This document shows, piece after piece, positions 50,740 to 59,356 of a stretch of 64,000 nucleotides of DNA (positions are counted from its first letter, which is position 1; each line of letters opens with the position of its first letter). Origin of the DNA: an uncultured Oscillospiraceae bacterium (lineage in GTDB: Bacteria; Bacillota; Clostridia; Oscillospirales; Oscillospiraceae); contig CAKTEB010000002.1 of the NCBI GenBank assembly GCA_934546685.1, positions 1-64,000 of the forward strand. The letters run 5' to 3'. The notes beneath the pieces were generated by a model. The model was given only the letters and a program-made list of their open reading frames with translations. It made no database searches and was not told the origin of the DNA. The translations under genes and the position numbers were made by a program.

Positions 50740-51417
50740 ATGCAGTATGGAGCCATGAAGCCGGGGATTTTCCTCCGGCGGCCCAATCGGTTTATCGCCC
50801 AGGTGGAGATCGACGGGGCGGAGGAGACCTGCCATGTGAAGAATACGGGCCGCTGCCGGGAACTGCTGGTGCCCGGGGCGGAGGTCTGGTGCGCGGTATC
50901 GGACAATCCGAAGCGGAAGACAAAGTACGACCTTATCACCGTAAAAAAGGGAACATACCTCATCAATATGGACTCCCAGGCCCCGAACATCACGGTGGGG
51001 GAGTGGCTCCGGGCTGGAGGACTGGGAAAGGCGGAGGTGATCCGGCCGGAGCAGCGCTTTGGGCAGTCGCGGTTCGACTTCTATCTGGAACAGGCGGGAA
51101 AGCCCATGTTCCTGGAGGTCAAGGGCGTGACGCTGGAGGAGAATGGCGTGTGCCGCTTTCCGGACGCGCCCACGGAGCGAGGAGCCAGGCATCTCCGAGA
51201 GCTGATCCAGGCCAAGGCACAGGGCTATGACGCAGCCGTGCTGTTTGTGATCCAGATGTCCCCGGTAAAATGGCTGGAGCCAAATGATCGGACAGACCCG
51301 GAATTCGGGAAGGCTCTGCGGGAGGCGGCGGCAGCCGGGGTCTCGGTGCTGGCAGTGGACTGCCAGGTGGGCACGGATTCCATGATAATCGGCCAGAGCG
51401 TGCCGGTAAGGCTGTAA
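50740..51417 (+). CDS. sfsA: DNA/RNA nuclease SfsA
   Basis: 225 aa. RRPNRFIAQVEIDG, CHVKNTGRCRELL, QAPNITVGEWL, RFGQSRFDFYLE and LEVKGVTLEENG (catalytic Asp, Glu and Lys of the PD-(D/E)xK-like fold), and FPDAPTERGARHL are the SfsA signatures. The role in cells is unclear; E. coli SfsA has sugar-fermentation and nuclease links. AAAGGAG lies before the ATG. Confidence 0.93.
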   Translation: MQYGAMKPGIFLRRPNRFIAQVEIDGAEETCHVKNTGRCRELLVPGAEVWCAVSDNPKRKTKYDLITVKKGTYLINMDSQAPNITVGEWLRAGGLGKAEVIRPEQRFGQSRFDFYLEQAGKPMFLEVKGVTLEENGVCRFPDAPTERGARHLRELIQAKAQGYDAAVLFVIQMSPVKWLEPNDRTDPEFGKALREAAAAGVSVLAVDCQVGTDSMIIGQSVPVRL

Positions 51418-51424
51418 GGCAAGA

Positions 51425-51467
51425 CAACACCCCGGAGGGAGCTTGTATACTCCTTCCGGGGTGCTGT
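51425..51467. terminator. Bidirectional terminator after sfsA
   Basis: CACCCCGG pairs with CCGGGGTG (51428-51435 and 51456-51463), with a further inner stem, between convergent genes. Confidence 0.75.
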
Positions 51468-51473
51468 TATATC

Positions 51474-52475
51474 TTAGAGGCAGCGGTCAAAGAAGTCCGC
51501 AAACTGCCCCAGCAGGGCATAGTCCGCCTGGGCCTTTAGCTCTAAGATCCTGGCTTGGGCCTCCGGGGGCGGAGCGGGAGAGCGGAGCACCTTTAGGAGC
51601 TTGAGCTTCTCCTGATCCACGGCCCTGGGGGTGGTGATATTGTGGTTCCGGCCAGTGAGGGGGAGAAACGTGAACCGTGGATTTTCGTGGAATTTCCGAT
51701 ACAGGGCCATGTAATTGTGCCGGTAAGGGAGGATGAAGTCGTCATCGCTCTGGGTGATGAGCACCGGGCAGCGCTGGGCTCTGAGACCCTGGGCGGCGGT
51801 GATGCCGCAGAGCCGCCCAAAACGGAGCCACTGGTACAGCCGCACCCCCAGCAGCGGCAGCGGGGCCAGAGGGCCGTAGTGCCGTCTGGCATGGGGCGCA
51901 AGAGCCGAGAGGCTGTTGTAAAAGGCGGAGGCGGAGACGATGCCCCGGATCGGAAACGCTTCCAGCGCTCCCACGCAGTCCGTCCCATAGCCGCCCCAGG
52001 AGTGGCCGTAGAGCAGCAGCGGAAGCCGGGACAGCTCCGGATCCCGGCCCACCATTCGGAGGCAGTCCCTTAGATCCAGAACGTGCTGGGGAAGACCTGT
52101 GAGCTTGCCCTGGGAGTGTCCGGTGCCGGTGCCGTCAAATGCTAGCACACGGTAGCCTCGGCGGCAGAAGTATTCACATTCCGGCAGGTAGTCATCTAAG
52201 CTCATCCCGTAGCCATGATAGACCACGATCAGCCCCCTGGGAGAATCCTTCGGGTAGGAGAACACACAGCCCCGGAGCAGCTGACCGCGGTCGCCGGAAA
52301 AGGAGATCTCCCGCCGCTGCCAGCCGGGATGGAGGCCGGAATAGTAGGGAAAATAATCCCCGCCGCCCTCAAAGCGGCAGTCAAATTGCTTTTTCGCCAG
52401 CAGGAAGCCTGCCGCAATGAGGCATAGGATCGCTGTCAGCAGGAGGATCCCTAGAATAATCAGAATTTTCAGCAT
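51474..52475 (-). CDS. Membrane-anchored alpha/beta hydrolase
   Basis: 333 aa. One N-terminal membrane helix (KILIILGILLLTAILCLIA), then an alpha/beta hydrolase fold: VVYHGYGMSLDDY, GTGHSQGK and the nucleophile elbow GHSWGG. TQSDDDFILPY supplies the acid, and RNHNIT the His. Such anchored enzymes act at the inner or outer membrane face; lysophospholipase or esterase activity is a guess. GGTGAT lies before the ATG at 52475. Confidence 0.85.
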   Translation of the reverse strand: MLKILIILGILLLTAILCLIAAGFLLAKKQFDCRFEGGGDYFPYYSGLHPGWQRREISFSGDRGQLLRGCVFSYPKDSPRGLIVVYHGYGMSLDDYLPECEYFCRRGYRVLAFDGTGTGHSQGKLTGLPQHVLDLRDCLRMVGRDPELSRLPLLLYGHSWGGYGTDCVGALEAFPIRGIVSASAFYNSLSALAPHARRHYGPLAPLPLLGVRLYQWLRFGRLCGITAAQGLRAQRCPVLITQSDDDFILPYRHNYMALYRKFHENPRFTFLPLTGRNHNITTPRAVDQEKLKLLKVLRSPAPPPEAQARILELKAQADYALLGQFADFFDRCL

Positions 52476-52527
52476 GATATCACCGCAATTTAGTATACCA
52501 GAGCTTATCGGCCAGCGCAAGAACAAG

Positions 52528-52554
52528 GGCGCGGTGCAGATCGCACCGCGCCCA
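52528..52554 (-). terminator. Terminator of the mannosyltransferase-like gene
   Basis: Perfect 11-bp stem GGGCGCGGTGC with its complement (52528-52538 and 52544-52554), short T-rich end on the minus strand. Confidence 0.8.
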
Positions 52555-52568
52555 TAAATATTCTATGC

Positions 52569-54500
52569 TTAGCCCCAGGGCCAGGTGGGGAACCACTTGA
52601 GCACATTCAGGCAGAACTGCACCGAAGCCTCCGTGCCGCTGAGCACTGGGTAGAACAGCACGAACAGCCCGGTATTCAGGGCCGTGGCCCCATAGACCAG
52701 CTTGTCATTCTTCGGGTTCCGATCCAACAGCTCGTCGAACACATAGGAGATGGCAATGGTCAGGAACAGAATGCAGCCGAAGTAGTGATAGGCAAATACC
52801 GTCCGAGAGATGAACACCCAGGGAAGAAACTGGCACAGATACCCTACCCAGATCAGGATCACCTGAGGCTTCCGCCGCTTCCAAAAGGCGAAGACGCTGG
52901 AAATCATGGCCGCCAGGCCGCCCCAGGCGATCAGCGGAGAGTTGAACGCGCCGAAGGCGGACTTTGTAGCGCCGTCATACCGGAGATAATAGAGGATGGG
53001 GCGCACGTCAAAGAGCCACTGATACCAGCGGGAGGAGTAGGGATGGGCCTGATTGACGCCGTTGTGGTAGGTGAGCATATACACCTGGTTGTCCCAGATC
53101 AGCTTGTAGTAGCCGCTGCTGGTGAGCATGGAGGGCATTTTGTAGCCCAGGGCCAGACCGTAGGGAATGTAGCTCAGGCAGTAGATGACCACGGGGATCA
53201 CCACAAAGAACACCACAGACAGACCGATGGTGCCCAGCAGCTCCTTCCCATAGTGCTGGAGGCCTACCGCGCGATACTTCATAATGACCCGCAGCAGCCA
53301 CAGCACGGCCAGACCGGCGCCGGCATACAGCACCGTCCATTTGCTGGCGCAGCCCAGGCCGAAGGACAGGCCGCAGAGGAACAGATCCATCCAGCTCTTC
53401 CGCATTTTTCGGTCATAGGGGGCGGAGATCCAGCGCCACATGAACAGAAAGCTCAGGAGAATGAAGAACACGCCGTAGGTATCGATGGTGGCGATCCGGG
53501 TCTGGGTGAAGTGCATGAATTCAAAGGCAAACAGCACCGTGCCGCAGAGGGCCACCTTGGTCTTGCCAAACATATTTTTGAGCAGGATATACAGGGGCAG
53601 CAGCATGAGAACGCCGAAGAACGTGCCCATGAACCGGTAGCCGAAGGGGGTCATGCCGAAAATGCGAATGCCCAGGGAGATGATGATCTTGCCCAGGGGC
53701 GGGTGGGTGATCTCGTAGGGATAGATGTTCTTGATATTCTCGTAAGCGGTACGGCCATGGTAGATCTCGTCGAAATACATGCTGTTGTACCAGCTGGGCG
53801 CGTCGGGGACGGTGTTTTGCTCGTCCAGGAGCACGCTGTCCACACCGGAGACGTCCAGCAGCTGGCCGTTTTCATCATAGAGGGCCAGCTCCCCAAGCTC
53901 CATGGGGAGCACCCGAGCGGCGATGCGGATATATCGGGTCTTGATGGGGCTGTCGCCGATGCTGGCATACTGCCATTTGAACAGATCCGCGTAGCTCTGA
54001 TGCATGGCCGCGTCGTTGACCTCGCCATTATCGTCGGCCACGGCGTCGGCATCCCGGAGCCGGACCCAGTTGCTGCCGTTGGCGCTGTAATAGAGGTCGT
54101 AGTCTCCAGGGTACAGACCGGTGTAGTACATGATGGAGGAGATCTCCTCCTGCTCCCCCAGGTCGATGACTACGCTGGAGCTGTCCCCCTCAAAGGTATA
54201 AAAGCTCTGGGGATCCTTGGTGCTGCCCAGATTCGTGAAGGCCACGATGGCGTAGACCGCCAGGATGATAAGCATGGGGATCAGATCCCGGCGCTCCATG
54301 GGATGGCTCTTGCCGTCCAGAGAGAATTTCGGCTTGTCGAAGTTCTGGATCCATTCCAGCGTTCCCATCCGGGGGGACATTTCACGTTTGTATTTGATGA
54401 AAAATGCAGCGATCAGCGCTACCAGCGCCACCGGGAAAATGGCGGCGGTGGGGCGAACCTGGGAAAAGTAGTTCCCAAAGGCCTGAGCGATAGCTTGCAT
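52569..54500 (-). CDS. Membrane glycosyltransferase of the PMT/GT39 family with a discoidin-like insertion
   Basis: 643 aa. About 12 membrane segments. MYFDEIYHGRTAYE holds the catalytic DE pair and EITHPPLGKII the HPPLGK motif of polyprenyl-phosphate-mannose protein mannosyltransferases. Between the second helix and the DE motif is an insert of about 140 residues (YTFEGDSSSVVIDLGEQEEI onward, ending RYIRIAARV), which looks like an F5/8-type C (discoidin) carbohydrate-binding fold. It would O-mannosylate exported proteins or glycans. GGAGGTG lies 8 nt before the ATG at 54500. Confidence 0.85.
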   Translation of the reverse strand: MQAIAQAFGNYFSQVRPTAAIFPVALVALIAAFFIKYKREMSPRMGTLEWIQNFDKPKFSLDGKSHPMERRDLIPMLIILAVYAIVAFTNLGSTKDPQSFYTFEGDSSSVVIDLGEQEEISSIMYYTGLYPGDYDLYYSANGSNWVRLRDADAVADDNGEVNDAAMHQSYADLFKWQYASIGDSPIKTRYIRIAARVLPMELGELALYDENGQLLDVSGVDSVLLDEQNTVPDAPSWYNSMYFDEIYHGRTAYENIKNIYPYEITHPPLGKIIISLGIRIFGMTPFGYRFMGTFFGVLMLLPLYILLKNMFGKTKVALCGTVLFAFEFMHFTQTRIATIDTYGVFFILLSFLFMWRWISAPYDRKMRKSWMDLFLCGLSFGLGCASKWTVLYAGAGLAVLWLLRVIMKYRAVGLQHYGKELLGTIGLSVVFFVVIPVVIYCLSYIPYGLALGYKMPSMLTSSGYYKLIWDNQVYMLTYHNGVNQAHPYSSRWYQWLFDVRPILYYLRYDGATKSAFGAFNSPLIAWGGLAAMISSVFAFWKRRKPQVILIWVGYLCQFLPWVFISRTVFAYHYFGCILFLTIAISYVFDELLDRNPKNDKLVYGATALNTGLFVLFYPVLSGTEASVQFCLNVLKWFPTWPWG

Positions 54501-54597
54501 GGATGCACACCTCCAATGTTCGGGCAGCCGCTTCCGGAACACGCCTGGAAGCCCCATGCCCTCTGTGCGGCTATTTTATCATTTTTTGGCGGCCTTT

Positions 54598-55563
54598 TCA
54601 ATGAGCGGCGGCGGGAAAATACGTTTTTACAAAGTCTACATCTTCCACCTGGAAGGTCTTTCCCCGCAGCGGCTCCAGGATCCCGGCGTCGGTGGTGAAA
54701 GAAAAGGTAAGCTTATAGGAGTACAGGGCCTGATACTTCCGGTCATACTTCGTCTCAGCTTTGCCGTATTTGCCGTCCCCCAGCAGGGGATGGCCCGCGG
54801 CGGCGAACTGGGCCCGGATCTGGTGCGTTCTTCCGGTGATGAGCTCACACTCGATGAGGCTCAGGTCGCGGTTTTTTTGGAGGGTGCGGTACTTGGTGAT
54901 GCAGGTCTTGGAGCCGGGCTGGGAGGTTTTAGTCACATAGACCCGGTTCTTCTTGGCGTCCTTAAAGAGATATCCCCGGAGCTCCCCGGATTCCGGCTTC
55001 ATGACGCCGTGGATCACGGCCAAATACCGCTTGTCCAGCTCCCGATCCTTGACCTTCTGGTTCATGATCCGCAGGGCCTCGGCATTCTTGGCGGCAATCA
55101 CGATGCCGCCGGTGTTCCGGTCAATGCGGTTGCACAGGGCCGGGGCGAAGGAGTGCTCCTGCCGGGGCTTCCACTCGCCCTTGGCATAGAGATAGGCCTG
55201 GATATGGTCGATGAGGGTGCGGCCATACTCCGCGCCGTCGTGGGGATGAACGGCCATGCCGGGCTTTTTGTCTACCAGCAGGATGTTCTCATCCTCGTAG
55301 ACGATGTTCAGCTTGGGCGCCGTGACGGTGAGGTAGGCGTTTTCCTCCTTGGGGGTATCGAAGAACTCGTCGTTCACATACATCTCCACCAGATCTCCGG
55401 CACTGAGCCGGGTATCCCGCTGGGCCCGCTGTCCGTTGACCTTGATGCGCTTGAGGCGGATGTATTTCTGACTGAGAGAGGCGGGGAGCAGGGGGACGGT
55501 TTTGGCAATGAACCGATCCAGTCGCTGGCCCGCGTCGTTTTTTGTGATGGTAAAGGATTTCAT
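54598..55563 (-). CDS. rluA: RluA-family pseudouridine synthase with S4 domain
   Basis: 321 aa. N-terminal S4-like RNA-binding domain (RLDRFIAKTVPLLPASLSQ), then the pseudouridylate synthase core: VYEDENILLVDKKPGMAVHP and the catalytic motif NRIDRNTGG, where the Asp attacks uridine (usually HRLDRDTSG), and GRTHQIRAQF. It modifies rRNA or tRNA uridine. GGAGG lies 5 nt before the ATG at 55563; a TTG further upstream would put that site in the coding region. Confidence 0.9.
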   Translation of the reverse strand: MKSFTITKNDAGQRLDRFIAKTVPLLPASLSQKYIRLKRIKVNGQRAQRDTRLSAGDLVEMYVNDEFFDTPKEENAYLTVTAPKLNIVYEDENILLVDKKPGMAVHPHDGAEYGRTLIDHIQAYLYAKGEWKPRQEHSFAPALCNRIDRNTGGIVIAAKNAEALRIMNQKVKDRELDKRYLAVIHGVMKPESGELRGYLFKDAKKNRVYVTKTSQPGSKTCITKYRTLQKNRDLSLIECELITGRTHQIRAQFAAAGHPLLGDGKYGKAETKYDRKYQALYSYKLTFSFTTDAGILEPLRGKTFQVEDVDFVKTYFPAAAH

Positions 55564-55589
55564 GGAAGCCTCCAAATAAAATGTATCGC

Positions 55590-56936
55590 TTAATCCGCCT
55601 CAATGGCGTTGGGATAGATGATCTTCATGCGTCCGTCGTCAAAGAACCGGTCCATGACCTGCTGCCACTGGTGCCGGGCGGGCACATCATTTGCCCGCTG
55701 GTCGTAGCGGATCAGGGCCAGGGAGGAGGTGAGCATATTGACGAGCATAAATAGAATGAGACCGCTGGTGATCAGCAGATTGGGGAGCTTTGGGATCCTG
55801 CGGAGGAGCCCCGCCAGCTGCGGATAGCAGACCTTAATCCACACCACCGCGGCGATGCCCCAGAAGAAGCAGTAGAGCAGGTTGATCCTTCCGCCCAGGT
55901 TAAATGGAATGTCAGAGTAGTCCCAGAACACCTTGCCGAATACCAGCTCGGTAAACACGCTGCAAAGGTATTCATAGGCGCCGCCCAGGATCGTGCCGAT
56001 CATAAAAATGTGCCGATCCGGCTTGTGCATATCCCGGTGAAGCAGGGCGGTGGCCAGGGCGATGGCCAGTCCCCAGACGATGCTGAAGGGGCCCCAGACC
56101 AGGCTGCTGCGGCTCATCCACACCCCGGCGGTGATCCGGCAGAAGATGGTCTCCGTCAGATCTCCCAGCAGAGACGCGATGAAGAACAGCTGGAACAGCA
56201 GGAGCAGATCGCACCGGGTGTCCTGACTGGTCTCGGCGCTGTCCTTAGGGGCGTCCAGGTCATAGGCGCGCTCCATACGGCGTTCTACCCGGGTGAAAAT
56301 GCCGGTGCCAAGACGAGTGGTCCAGCTGCGAAGCCCGGACTGAACCTGCTCCAGCTTTTCCTTGTTCTTGGCGGGCCGGCGATGTACATAGGCAAGCACT
56401 GCGTCCGTAGGCGTGGCGGCTCTGCGCTCATGGTGGACGGTGGCCAAAGAGGCCGTGAGGTCGAGAAGGCTCAAAACGCTGAGGACGATCACCGCCAGAT
56501 GCCCCAGCAGCGCCGGGAGCAGGTTATAGACCACGGTGAGAAGCTCATTGCCGAATTTCAGGGCCAGGGCGCCGAGTACGCCCCAGAGCAGACTGTAGGG
56601 CAGACAGATATAGCCGTCGAAGTTAAAGGGAATGCCGGAGTAGTCCCACCAGCGCTTGTGGTTCATGCGCTCCAGCAGCTTCCCGGCGAACCATTCGATG
56701 AGCGTAGCCAGGGCCCCGCAGCCCACGATCAAAAAGAACAGGCTGCCCTGGAGCTCTCCCAGGAATATCGTCATGACCACGGCGGAGAAGCCGTAAATAA
56801 AGCACATGGGGCCGGAGAAAAAGCCGCGGTTGGTGAAGCGGTGCTTCTTCCCGCTGGCTACGGCGGTTTCCAGTGCCCAGCCCAGGAAGGAGTAGAGGTA
56901 GAGGAGCCATAACAGCTCCGTGCCCGAATAGCGCAT
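55590..56936 (-). CDS. CmpB-like membrane protein with two tandem halves
   Basis: 448 aa. PF06541-type (putative ABC transporter CmpB) membrane protein duplicated in tandem. The first half ends DYSGIPFNFDGYICLPYSLLWG and the second DYSDIPFNLGGRINLLYCFFWG; each is preceded by a GPM/GPF-x-IYG or VWG element. The usual family protein has about one half, so this is a gene-internal duplication. A cytoplasmic basic linker of about 70 residues joins them. Function unknown. AGGAGG lies 7 nt before the ATG. Confidence 0.8.
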   Translation of the reverse strand: MRYSGTELLWLLYLYSFLGWALETAVASGKKHRFTNRGFFSGPMCFIYGFSAVVMTIFLGELQGSLFFLIVGCGALATLIEWFAGKLLERMNHKRWWDYSGIPFNFDGYICLPYSLLWGVLGALALKFGNELLTVVYNLLPALLGHLAVIVLSVLSLLDLTASLATVHHERRAATPTDAVLAYVHRRPAKNKEKLEQVQSGLRSWTTRLGTGIFTRVERRMERAYDLDAPKDSAETSQDTRCDLLLLFQLFFIASLLGDLTETIFCRITAGVWMSRSSLVWGPFSIVWGLAIALATALLHRDMHKPDRHIFMIGTILGGAYEYLCSVFTELVFGKVFWDYSDIPFNLGGRINLLYCFFWGIAAVVWIKVCYPQLAGLLRRIPKLPNLLITSGLILFMLVNMLTSSLALIRYDQRANDVPARHQWQQVMDRFFDDGRMKIIYPNAIEAD

Positions 56937-56971
56937 GGCGGGGCCTCCTATCCATTGAATTCGTTGCCCTT

Positions 56972-57000
56972 ATGATACTGAATGGAGGGCGGCGTGTCAA
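56972..57000 (-). promoter_or_regulatory. Promoter of the CmpB-like gene
   Basis: Minus strand: consensus TTGACA (56995-57000), 17-bp spacer, TATCAT (56972-56977). Confidence 0.8.
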
Positions 57001-57042
57001 TGGAGAGCGGGGAGAATTGTTTTATTTTTCTTGGGATTTCCC

Positions 57043-57071
57043 TTGACAAGCGGCAGGAAAGTCTATATAAT
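57043..57071 (+). promoter_or_regulatory. yceD-rpmF promoter
   Basis: Fully consensus: TTGACA (57043-57048), 17-bp spacer, TATAAT (57066-57071). It fixes the yceD start at 57104, since the in-frame ATG at 57086 lies at about the transcription start. Confidence 0.92.
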
Positions 57072-57103
57072 AACTTGGTCAGACTATGAAAGGAATATGC
57101 CCT

Positions 57104-57610
57104 ATGCTCTTAAATCTCGCCTCGATCATCCATACCCCTGGCGGAATTGTTCCTTTCAGCTTCTCCATGGACTTCTCACAATCGGAGTTCGGCGGAGCCT
57201 ATCCGGCCCAGGAGCCGGTTCTCGTAGAGGGCCAGGTTCGCAATGAGGCCGGTGTTCTTCTGCTGACTGCCCAAATGGAGACCACGCTGCACTGCGTCTG
57301 TGACCGGTGCGCCACCCCGTTCCTCCGTCCATACCGTCAGGCTGTCTCTGCGGTGCTGGTAAGGGAACTGGCCCATGAGGAGAACGAAGACGACTGGACA
57401 TTTCTGCTTCAGGGCGACGACGCGGATCTGGATGATCTCATGAATACCGCGTTTGTTCTGAATCTGGATTCCAAAATGCTATGCAGCCCCGACTGTAAGG
57501 GCCTGTGTCCTCAGTGCGGAAAGAACCTCAACGAGGGGCCCTGCGGCTGCAAGAAAGAGCTCGATCCCCGTTTGGCTGTGCTGGCACAGCTTTTGAAGGA
57601 TAAGGAGTAA
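57104..57610 (+). CDS. yceD: DUF177/YceD-family protein
   Basis: 168 aa. YceD signature GLCPQCGKNLNEGPCGCK with C-x2-C and C-x-C zinc-like ligands near the C-terminus, and CDRCATPFLRPY in the middle. The family is normally directly upstream of rpmF, as here, and is linked to 23S rRNA and ribosome assembly. AAAGGA lies 9 nt before the ATG. Confidence 0.9.
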   Translation: MLLNLASIIHTPGGIVPFSFSMDFSQSEFGGAYPAQEPVLVEGQVRNEAGVLLLTAQMETTLHCVCDRCATPFLRPYRQAVSAVLVRELAHEENEDDWTFLLQGDDADLDDLMNTAFVLNLDSKMLCSPDCKGLCPQCGKNLNEGPCGCKKELDPRLAVLAQLLKDKE

Positions 57611-57614
57611 ACCC

Positions 57615-57634
57615 ATTGCCCTCGGGCAATTTTT
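57615..57634 (+). terminator. Weak attenuator between yceD and rpmF
   Basis: ATTGCC, loop CTCG, GGCAAT and TTTT (57615-57634), 22 bp before the rpmF start. It probably lets only part of the transcripts into rpmF. Confidence 0.6.
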
Positions 57635-57655
57635 CGACCAAGGAGGTGTCACCAA

Positions 57656-57841
57656 ATGGCCGTACCAAAGTGTAAAGTATCCAAGGCTAGACGCGATAAG
57701 CGCCGCAGCAACGTCTGGAAGCTGGAGGTGCCCGGTCTTGCCAAGTGCCCTAAGTGCGGAGAGCCCGTGCTTCCCCACAGAGCTTGCAAGGCTTGCGGAT
57801 TCTATAAGGGACGCGAGGTCATCGCTGTAAAGGCTGACTGA
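57656..57841 (+). CDS. rpmF: 50S ribosomal protein L32
   Basis: 61 aa. MAVPKCKVSKARRDKRRS start, then CPKCGEPVLPHRACKACGFYKGREV with four zinc-binding cysteines, as in the C+ form of L32. AAGGAGG precedes the ATG. A strong terminator follows; plsX and fabH, often next, are absent. Confidence 0.96.
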   Translation: MAVPKCKVSKARRDKRRSNVWKLEVPGLAKCPKCGEPVLPHRACKACGFYKGREVIAVKAD

Positions 57842-57850
57842 TCTGAAAGT

Positions 57851-57878
57851 AGAGCGGGGTGCGCACCCCGCTCTTTTT
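57851..57878 (+). terminator. Terminator after rpmF
   Basis: Perfect 12-bp stem AGAGCGGGGTGC with GCACCCCGCTCT (57851-57874), then a run of five T. Confidence 0.92.
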
Positions 57879-57937
57879 CTCTTTTTTAGGGACGAAACCC
57901 CGTCACGCCGCTGTAGCCCAGCACACAGAAATTTCGA

Positions 57938-57966
57938 TTGATTTATTCCTCAAAAAATGAGATAAT
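57938..57966 (+). promoter_or_regulatory. der promoter
   Basis: TTGATT (57938-57943), 17-bp spacer, GATAAT (57961-57966); an overlapping TATAAT at 57966-57971 is an alternative -10 box. Confidence 0.65.
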
Positions 57967-58021
57967 ATAATGAACTGCCAAAACCGGCAGAGAAACTAGA
58001 CGATAACAGGAGGTGGCCGAT

Positions 58022-59356
58022 TTGGCAAAACCACTGGTTGCCATTGTGGGCCGGCCCAACGTGGGCAAGTCCATGCTTTTTAATAAACTCACCGGACGCC
58101 GCACCGCCATTGTGGAGGACACCCCCGGCGTGACCCGGGACCGGCTCTACGGCGAATGCGACTGGAATGGCCGGGACTTTGAGCTGGTAGATACCGGCGG
58201 CATCGAGCCCAAGACCGACAGCCATATGCTGAAATTCATGCGCCGTCAGGCGGAGATCGCCATCGACACGGCGGACGTGATCGTCATGGTCTGCGATATC
58301 AAGACCGGCCCCACCGCGGCGGATCATGAGATCGCCACCATGCTGCTTCGAAGCAAGAAGCCCGTGATCCTGGCGGTGAACAAGTGTGACAATACTGGCC
58401 CCGTAAACCCGGATATCTACGAGTTCTATTCTCTGGGTCTGGGAGATCCCATCCCGGTCAGCGCCTTCCACGGCCACGGCACCGGCGACCTTTTGGATCT
58501 GTGTGTGGAGAACTTTCCACCGGAGACCCAGGAGGAGGAGCAGGAGGACGTCATCAAGGTGGCCATCGTGGGCAAGCCCAATGTGGGAAAGTCCAGCCTC
58601 CTCAACTATATTCTGGGGGAAGAGCGGGTCATCGTCTCCAATGTGGCAGGTACCACCCGTGACGCCATCGACAGCTACTATGAGAACGAATACGGCAAGT
58701 ATGTGTTCATCGATACTGCGGGCATGCGGAAGAAATCCAAGGTGGACGACAGCGTGGAGAAGTTCTCCAATATGCGCAGCATCGACGCCATCTCCCGGGC
58801 CGATGTGTGCCTGATCCTCATTGACGCCAACGAGGGCGTCACCGAGCAGGACACCAAGATCGCGGGCCTGGTCCACGAGGCGGGCAAGGCGGCCATGATC
58901 GTGGTGAACAAGTGGGACGCTGTCAGCAAGGACACCCACACCATGGACAAGTTTACGAGGTCCGTCCGGGAGGGGCTGGCCTACATGACCTACGCTCCAG
59001 TGCTCTATATCTCTGCCCTGACAGGCCTCCGGGTGGATCGGATCTATGAGACCATCAACGCTGTGGCCAATCAGAACGCCATGCGCATCTCCACCGGCAC
59101 CCTCAACAGCATTCTGGCAGATGCCACCACCCGTGTTCAGCCGCCTACGGATAAGGGCCGGCGGCTCAAGGTCTACTATATCACCCAGTCCGGGGTCAAG
59201 CCCCCCACATTTGTGCTGTTCTGCAACAGCGCCAAGCTGTTCCACTTCTCCTATCAGCGGTATCTTGAAAACCAGCTCCGGGCGGTGTTCGGCTTTGAGG
59301 GGACGCCCATCAAGCTCATCATCCGGCAGAAGGGAGAGGATGGTGACAAGGTGTGA
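58022..59356 (+). CDS. der: Ribosome-assembly GTPase Der (EngA)
   Basis: 444 aa. Two tandem GTPase domains, each with a P-loop: GRPNVGKS (10-17) and GKPNVGKSSL (about 182); switch II DTGG and DTAG; NKCD and NKWD. The C-terminal KH-like domain binds RNA. The start is an unusual TTG at 58022 with AGGAGG 8 nt away, which gives the standard MAKPLVAIVGRPN beginning; the GTG at 58013 overlaps the ribosome binding site. Confidence 0.95.
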   Translation: MAKPLVAIVGRPNVGKSMLFNKLTGRRTAIVEDTPGVTRDRLYGECDWNGRDFELVDTGGIEPKTDSHMLKFMRRQAEIAIDTADVIVMVCDIKTGPTAADHEIATMLLRSKKPVILAVNKCDNTGPVNPDIYEFYSLGLGDPIPVSAFHGHGTGDLLDLCVENFPPETQEEEQEDVIKVAIVGKPNVGKSSLLNYILGEERVIVSNVAGTTRDAIDSYYENEYGKYVFIDTAGMRKKSKVDDSVEKFSNMRSIDAISRADVCLILIDANEGVTEQDTKIAGLVHEAGKAAMIVVNKWDAVSKDTHTMDKFTRSVREGLAYMTYAPVLYISALTGLRVDRIYETINAVANQNAMRISTGTLNSILADATTRVQPPTDKGRRLKVYYITQSGVKPPTFVLFCNSAKLFHFSYQRYLENQLRAVFGFEGTPIKLIIRQKGEDGDKV

